A DNA stretch of 64,000 nucleotides from Butyricicoccus faecihominis (lineage in GTDB: Bacteria; Bacillota; Clostridia; Oscillospirales; Butyricicoccaceae), in the NCBI RefSeq assembly GCF_024462775.1, contig NZ_JANGCE010000001.1, positions 277,075 through 341,074 of the forward strand. The letters run 5' to 3'. Positions 61,669-64,000 of this stretch are shown here, piece by piece (position 1 is the stretch's first letter; each line of letters starts with the position of its first letter). The notes beneath the pieces were generated by a model that had not been told where the DNA came from, did not search any database, and saw only the letters and a program-made list of their open reading frames with translations. The position numbers and the translations under genes are program-made.

Positions 61669-62160
61669 ATGCCTTTCTTCATCATCGCGGCTGTGCTGAT
61701 GATCGCCGCCGATCAGGCGGTAAAATACTGGGCGCTGACTGTTTTGCAGCCACAAGGGACGATCCCGGTGATCGAAAACGTATTCCATCTGACCTATGTA
61801 GAAAATCGCGGCGCGGCGTTCAGCCTGTTTGCGAAGTTTGACTCTCCATGGCTTTTTGTCGTGCTCGCAACGGTGATCACTATTGTGATCATCTATGTGC
61901 TGCACAAAGGCGTCATCCAGAGCAATCTGGGCCGCTGGTCCCTTGTGCTGGTTGCCGCCGGTGCTCTAGGCAACGCGATAGACCGTGCGGTACGCGGTTT
62001 TGTGGTCGATCTTTTTGACTTTCGATTGATCCATTTTCCTGTGTTCAACGTTGCCGATATTTTTATTTGTTTGGGCGGGCTGCTGTTTGTGATCTACGTG
62101 CTGTTCCAGCATAAGGATAAAGAACCCGCCGTGACTCAGGAGACGGAAGACCATGAATGA
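61669..62160 (+). CDS. lspA: Lipoprotein signal peptidase II
   Basis: 163 residues, four membrane helices. Catalytic aspartates in AGALGNAIDRAVRGFVVDLFDF and FNVADIFICLG. ENRGAAFSLF is the conserved second motif. Cleaves prolipoprotein signal peptides. Overlaps rluD by 8 bases. Confidence 0.96.
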   Translation: MPFFIIAAVLMIAADQAVKYWALTVLQPQGTIPVIENVFHLTYVENRGAAFSLFAKFDSPWLFVVLATVITIVIIYVLHKGVIQSNLGRWSLVLVAAGALGNAIDRAVRGFVVDLFDFRLIHFPVFNVADIFICLGGLLFVIYVLFQHKDKEPAVTQETEDHE

Positions 62161-63073
62161 GCATATCCTTTCCGCTATGTCGGAGGACGCGGGCAAGCGG
62201 ATCGATAGTTACCTATCGGAGCAGATCGAAGGACTGACCCGTTCGGCGGCGCAGAACCTGCTCAGCGACGGTGCGGTCGTCGTGAAGGGGAAAAAACTGA
62301 AAAAGAATTACAAGCTGCTTGGCGGCGAACAGATTACCGTTACCATACCCGCGCTCCGCGAAACTGAGCTGCTTCCTGAAAATATACCGCTTGATATAGT
62401 CTATGAAGATGCGGATATCATCGTGGTCAATAAGCCGCGCGGCATGGTCGTTCATCCGGCTGCTGGAAACTGGTCGGGCACGTTGGTCAATGCGCTGATG
62501 TATCACTGCGGCGACAGCTTATCCGGCATTAACGGCGAGCACCGGCCCGGTATCGTGCACCGGATTGATAAAGATACGAGCGGCCTGCTCGTGGTCGCTA
62601 AAAACGATGCGTCACACCAAGGCCTAGCCGCCCAAATTGCGTCGCATAGCGCGTTTCGCGGCTATGAAGCAATCGTTGTGGGATCGCCGCGACTCGATGA
62701 AGGCGTGGTGGATAAGCCGATCGCCCGCCATAAGACCGATCGCAAGAAGATGGCGATCATCGAAGGCGGCCGCGAAGCGGTGACGCACTATCAGGTCATC
62801 AAACGGTATCACGGCTATACGCACCTGTCGTTCCAACTGGAAACCGGCCGCACGCATCAAATTCGCGTACACATGGCGTCGCTGGGACATCCGATTATCG
62901 GGGACCCGTTGTATGGCCTGAAAAAAGATCGTTTTTCTAGTATCGGGGGACAGTGTCTGCATGCCGTGCGTTTGACGCTGCGGCATCCCAAAACAGGGGA
63001 ACTAATGGAATTTTGCGCCCCGCTGCCCCTATACTTTACAGAAATTCTTGCTAAACTGGAGCGTATGGAATGA
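62153..63073 (+). CDS. RluD-type 23S rRNA pseudouridine synthase
   Basis: 306 residues. N-terminal S4 RNA-binding domain (GKRIDSYLSEQIEGLTRSAAQNLLSDGAV) and RluA/RluD catalytic motif HRIDKDTSGLLVVAKND with the catalytic Asp; TGRTHQIRVHMASLGHPIIGD. It follows lspA as in many Firmicutes (YlyB). Overlaps the phosphatase gene by 4 bases. Confidence 0.94.
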   Translation: MNEHILSAMSEDAGKRIDSYLSEQIEGLTRSAAQNLLSDGAVVVKGKKLKKNYKLLGGEQITVTIPALRETELLPENIPLDIVYEDADIIVVNKPRGMVVHPAAGNWSGTLVNALMYHCGDSLSGINGEHRPGIVHRIDKDTSGLLVVAKNDASHQGLAAQIASHSAFRGYEAIVVGSPRLDEGVVDKPIARHKTDRKKMAIIEGGREAVTHYQVIKRYHGYTHLSFQLETGRTHQIRVHMASLGHPIIGDPLYGLKKDRFSSIGGQCLHAVRLTLRHPKTGELMEFCAPLPLYFTEILAKLERME

Positions 63074-63879
63074 AAAAGTTTGAAGGCGTCCTTTTGGCCT
63101 GCGACATGGACGGCACGCTGCTAGACAGCGACCGGCGCATTTCGCCCCGCAACGAGCAGGCACTCCGTCACTTTACCGAGCAGGGGGGACTGTTCTCTCT
63201 GGCGACCGGCCGCGCGCCCAAAGCGATTTTAGCCTATCTGCCGCAGCTGCCGTTTAATGCGCCGTATAGCCTGCTGAACGGCTCGCTGGTGATGGATGAA
63301 CAGCATAAAGTGCTGCGCTGCGCCGGTATGCCGGCGGACACGAAGGAACTGATCAGCGTAGCATTGTCAACTTTTTCACAAATCGGTTGTGAAATCTTTG
63401 TAGATGACCGGATCCTGATCCGGCAGATGGGTGAAGTCACGGCGGAACACCTACGGATCTTAAAGCTCGACTACGAATTGGTCGCACAGGATGAGCTTGG
63501 CGACACCGCCGGCTGGTGCAAGATCAACCTAACCGGAGACCCGGCCGTGATGCGGCAGCTGAGAGAGCTGCTGCAGCCTTATGCGGATCGGTTTTGTATC
63601 TCTTCCAGCATGCCGTCGTTCTGTGAAATCACAGCGCTGGGCGTACACAAGGGTACAGCCTTGCGATCGATCGCAGCGCGCTGTGGTGTGGCTGAACAAA
63701 ACATTTATGCGGTCGGCGACAGCTATAACGATGAGATGATGCTGCGCACCGCGCATATCGGATTTGCACCTCAAAATGCCGAAACAGATATCGTAAAGGT
63801 TGCGGACGTTGTCGTCTGCGATAACAATCGCGGCGCCGTGGCCGATGCTGTGGAATGGCTGGACAAACAATACACTTAA
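63070..63879 (+). CDS. Cof-type HAD-family phosphatase
   Basis: 269 residues. HAD motifs: DMDGTLLDSD (nucleophile and acid Asp), SLATGRAPKAI (Thr/Ser), a cap of the Cof type, and GDSYNDEMMLRTAHIGFA (motif IV). Likely hydrolyses a sugar phosphate or nucleotide; substrate unknown. Last gene of the lspA-rluD operon. Confidence 0.92.
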   Translation: MKKFEGVLLACDMDGTLLDSDRRISPRNEQALRHFTEQGGLFSLATGRAPKAILAYLPQLPFNAPYSLLNGSLVMDEQHKVLRCAGMPADTKELISVALSTFSQIGCEIFVDDRILIRQMGEVTAEHLRILKLDYELVAQDELGDTAGWCKINLTGDPAVMRQLRELLQPYADRFCISSSMPSFCEITALGVHKGTALRSIAARCGVAEQNIYAVGDSYNDEMMLRTAHIGFAPQNAETDIVKVADVVVCDNNRGAVADAVEWLDKQYT

Positions 63880-63928
63880 AATAAAATTCAGAGGGCCGTT
63901 CTGGTTTGGTTGGTAAACCCCTCCCCTT

Positions 63929-63958
63929 AATTATACAAAATCTTTATTTTGTATAATT
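63929..63958. repeat. Perfect AT-rich palindrome near the right end
   Basis: Thirteen-base arms (63929-63941 and 63946-63958; AATTATACAAAAT and its complement) around CTTT. It could be an operator or a terminator for the phosphatase gene; no T-run of normal form follows. The rest of 63880-64000 holds nothing I recognise. Confidence 0.6.
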
Positions 63959-64000
63959 GGATTAGTTGAACGCACCCAGCGCCTTAGGGTATGCTGACGC

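Overview
The window looks like chromosome of a GC-rich, spore-forming member of the Clostridia, probably Oscillospirales and near Butyricicoccus/Agathobaculum-type gut anaerobes. That placement is inferred from gene content: cwlD, a SpoVB-like flippase and a SpoIID-domain protein for sporulation; sepF, ylmG and divIVA with ileS-lspA-rluD; a methionine synthase whose activation domain is a separate gene; the TIGR03960/TIGR03936 radical-SAM pair; and a CIRCE-controlled groESL. I found no rRNA, tRNA, CRISPR array or insertion sequence. Genes are dense on both strands.

Layout. 1-2.7 kb: end of a manganese catalase, then an S-layer-anchored hydrolase and a nicotinamidase-like hydrolase on the minus strand. 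2.8-8.3 kb (+): cwlD, radA, a membrane-fusion protein with a MacB-like permease but no ATPase, and pyrB with a PyrI-like zinc tail. 8.3-10.3 kb (-): pflX-like gene, thiD and a Cdd1-family protein. 10.3-14.3 kb (+): metF, methionine synthase reactivation protein and methionine synthase, one folate/B12 methionine operon. 14.3-16.0 kb (-): macrodomain protein, WYL regulator and a 38-residue small protein. 16.1-17.6 kb (+): HxlR regulator and a XerC/D-like recombinase. 17.7-20.9 kb (-): asd-dapA-dapB behind a lysine riboswitch. 20.9-24.1 kb (+): SpoIID-domain protein, queA, ywbE. 24.1-27.2 kb: an AT-rich island with one large helicase-nuclease gene. 27.2-38.7 kb (+): Hpt protein, REC/HD-GYP/GGDEF protein, adenine deaminase and purine permease, amidohydrolase, tgt, flippase, rRNA methyltransferase. 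38.7-42.4 kb (+): groES-groEL, then nfeD-SPFH. 42.4-45.3 kb (+): ArsR regulator and a P-type ATPase-like protein lacking the phosphorylated aspartate. 45.3-63.9 kb (+): radical-SAM pair, miaB-mutS-mutL-miaA-hfq, HlyD-like protein-yggS-sepF-ylmG-divIVA, ileS-lspA-rluD and a Cof-type phosphatase.

Most of this is core housekeeping. The parts most worth a second look are the ArsR/pseudo-P-type-ATPase pair, the island helicase-nuclease, the ATCase fused to a PyrI-like zinc module, the SpoIID domain split by an inserted double stalk domain, the EF-hand insertion in the S-layer hydrolase, and several structured leaders (upstream of hfq, of the c-di-GMP genes and of the membrane-fusion gene). All family assignments rest on motifs read by eye; no database search was run.
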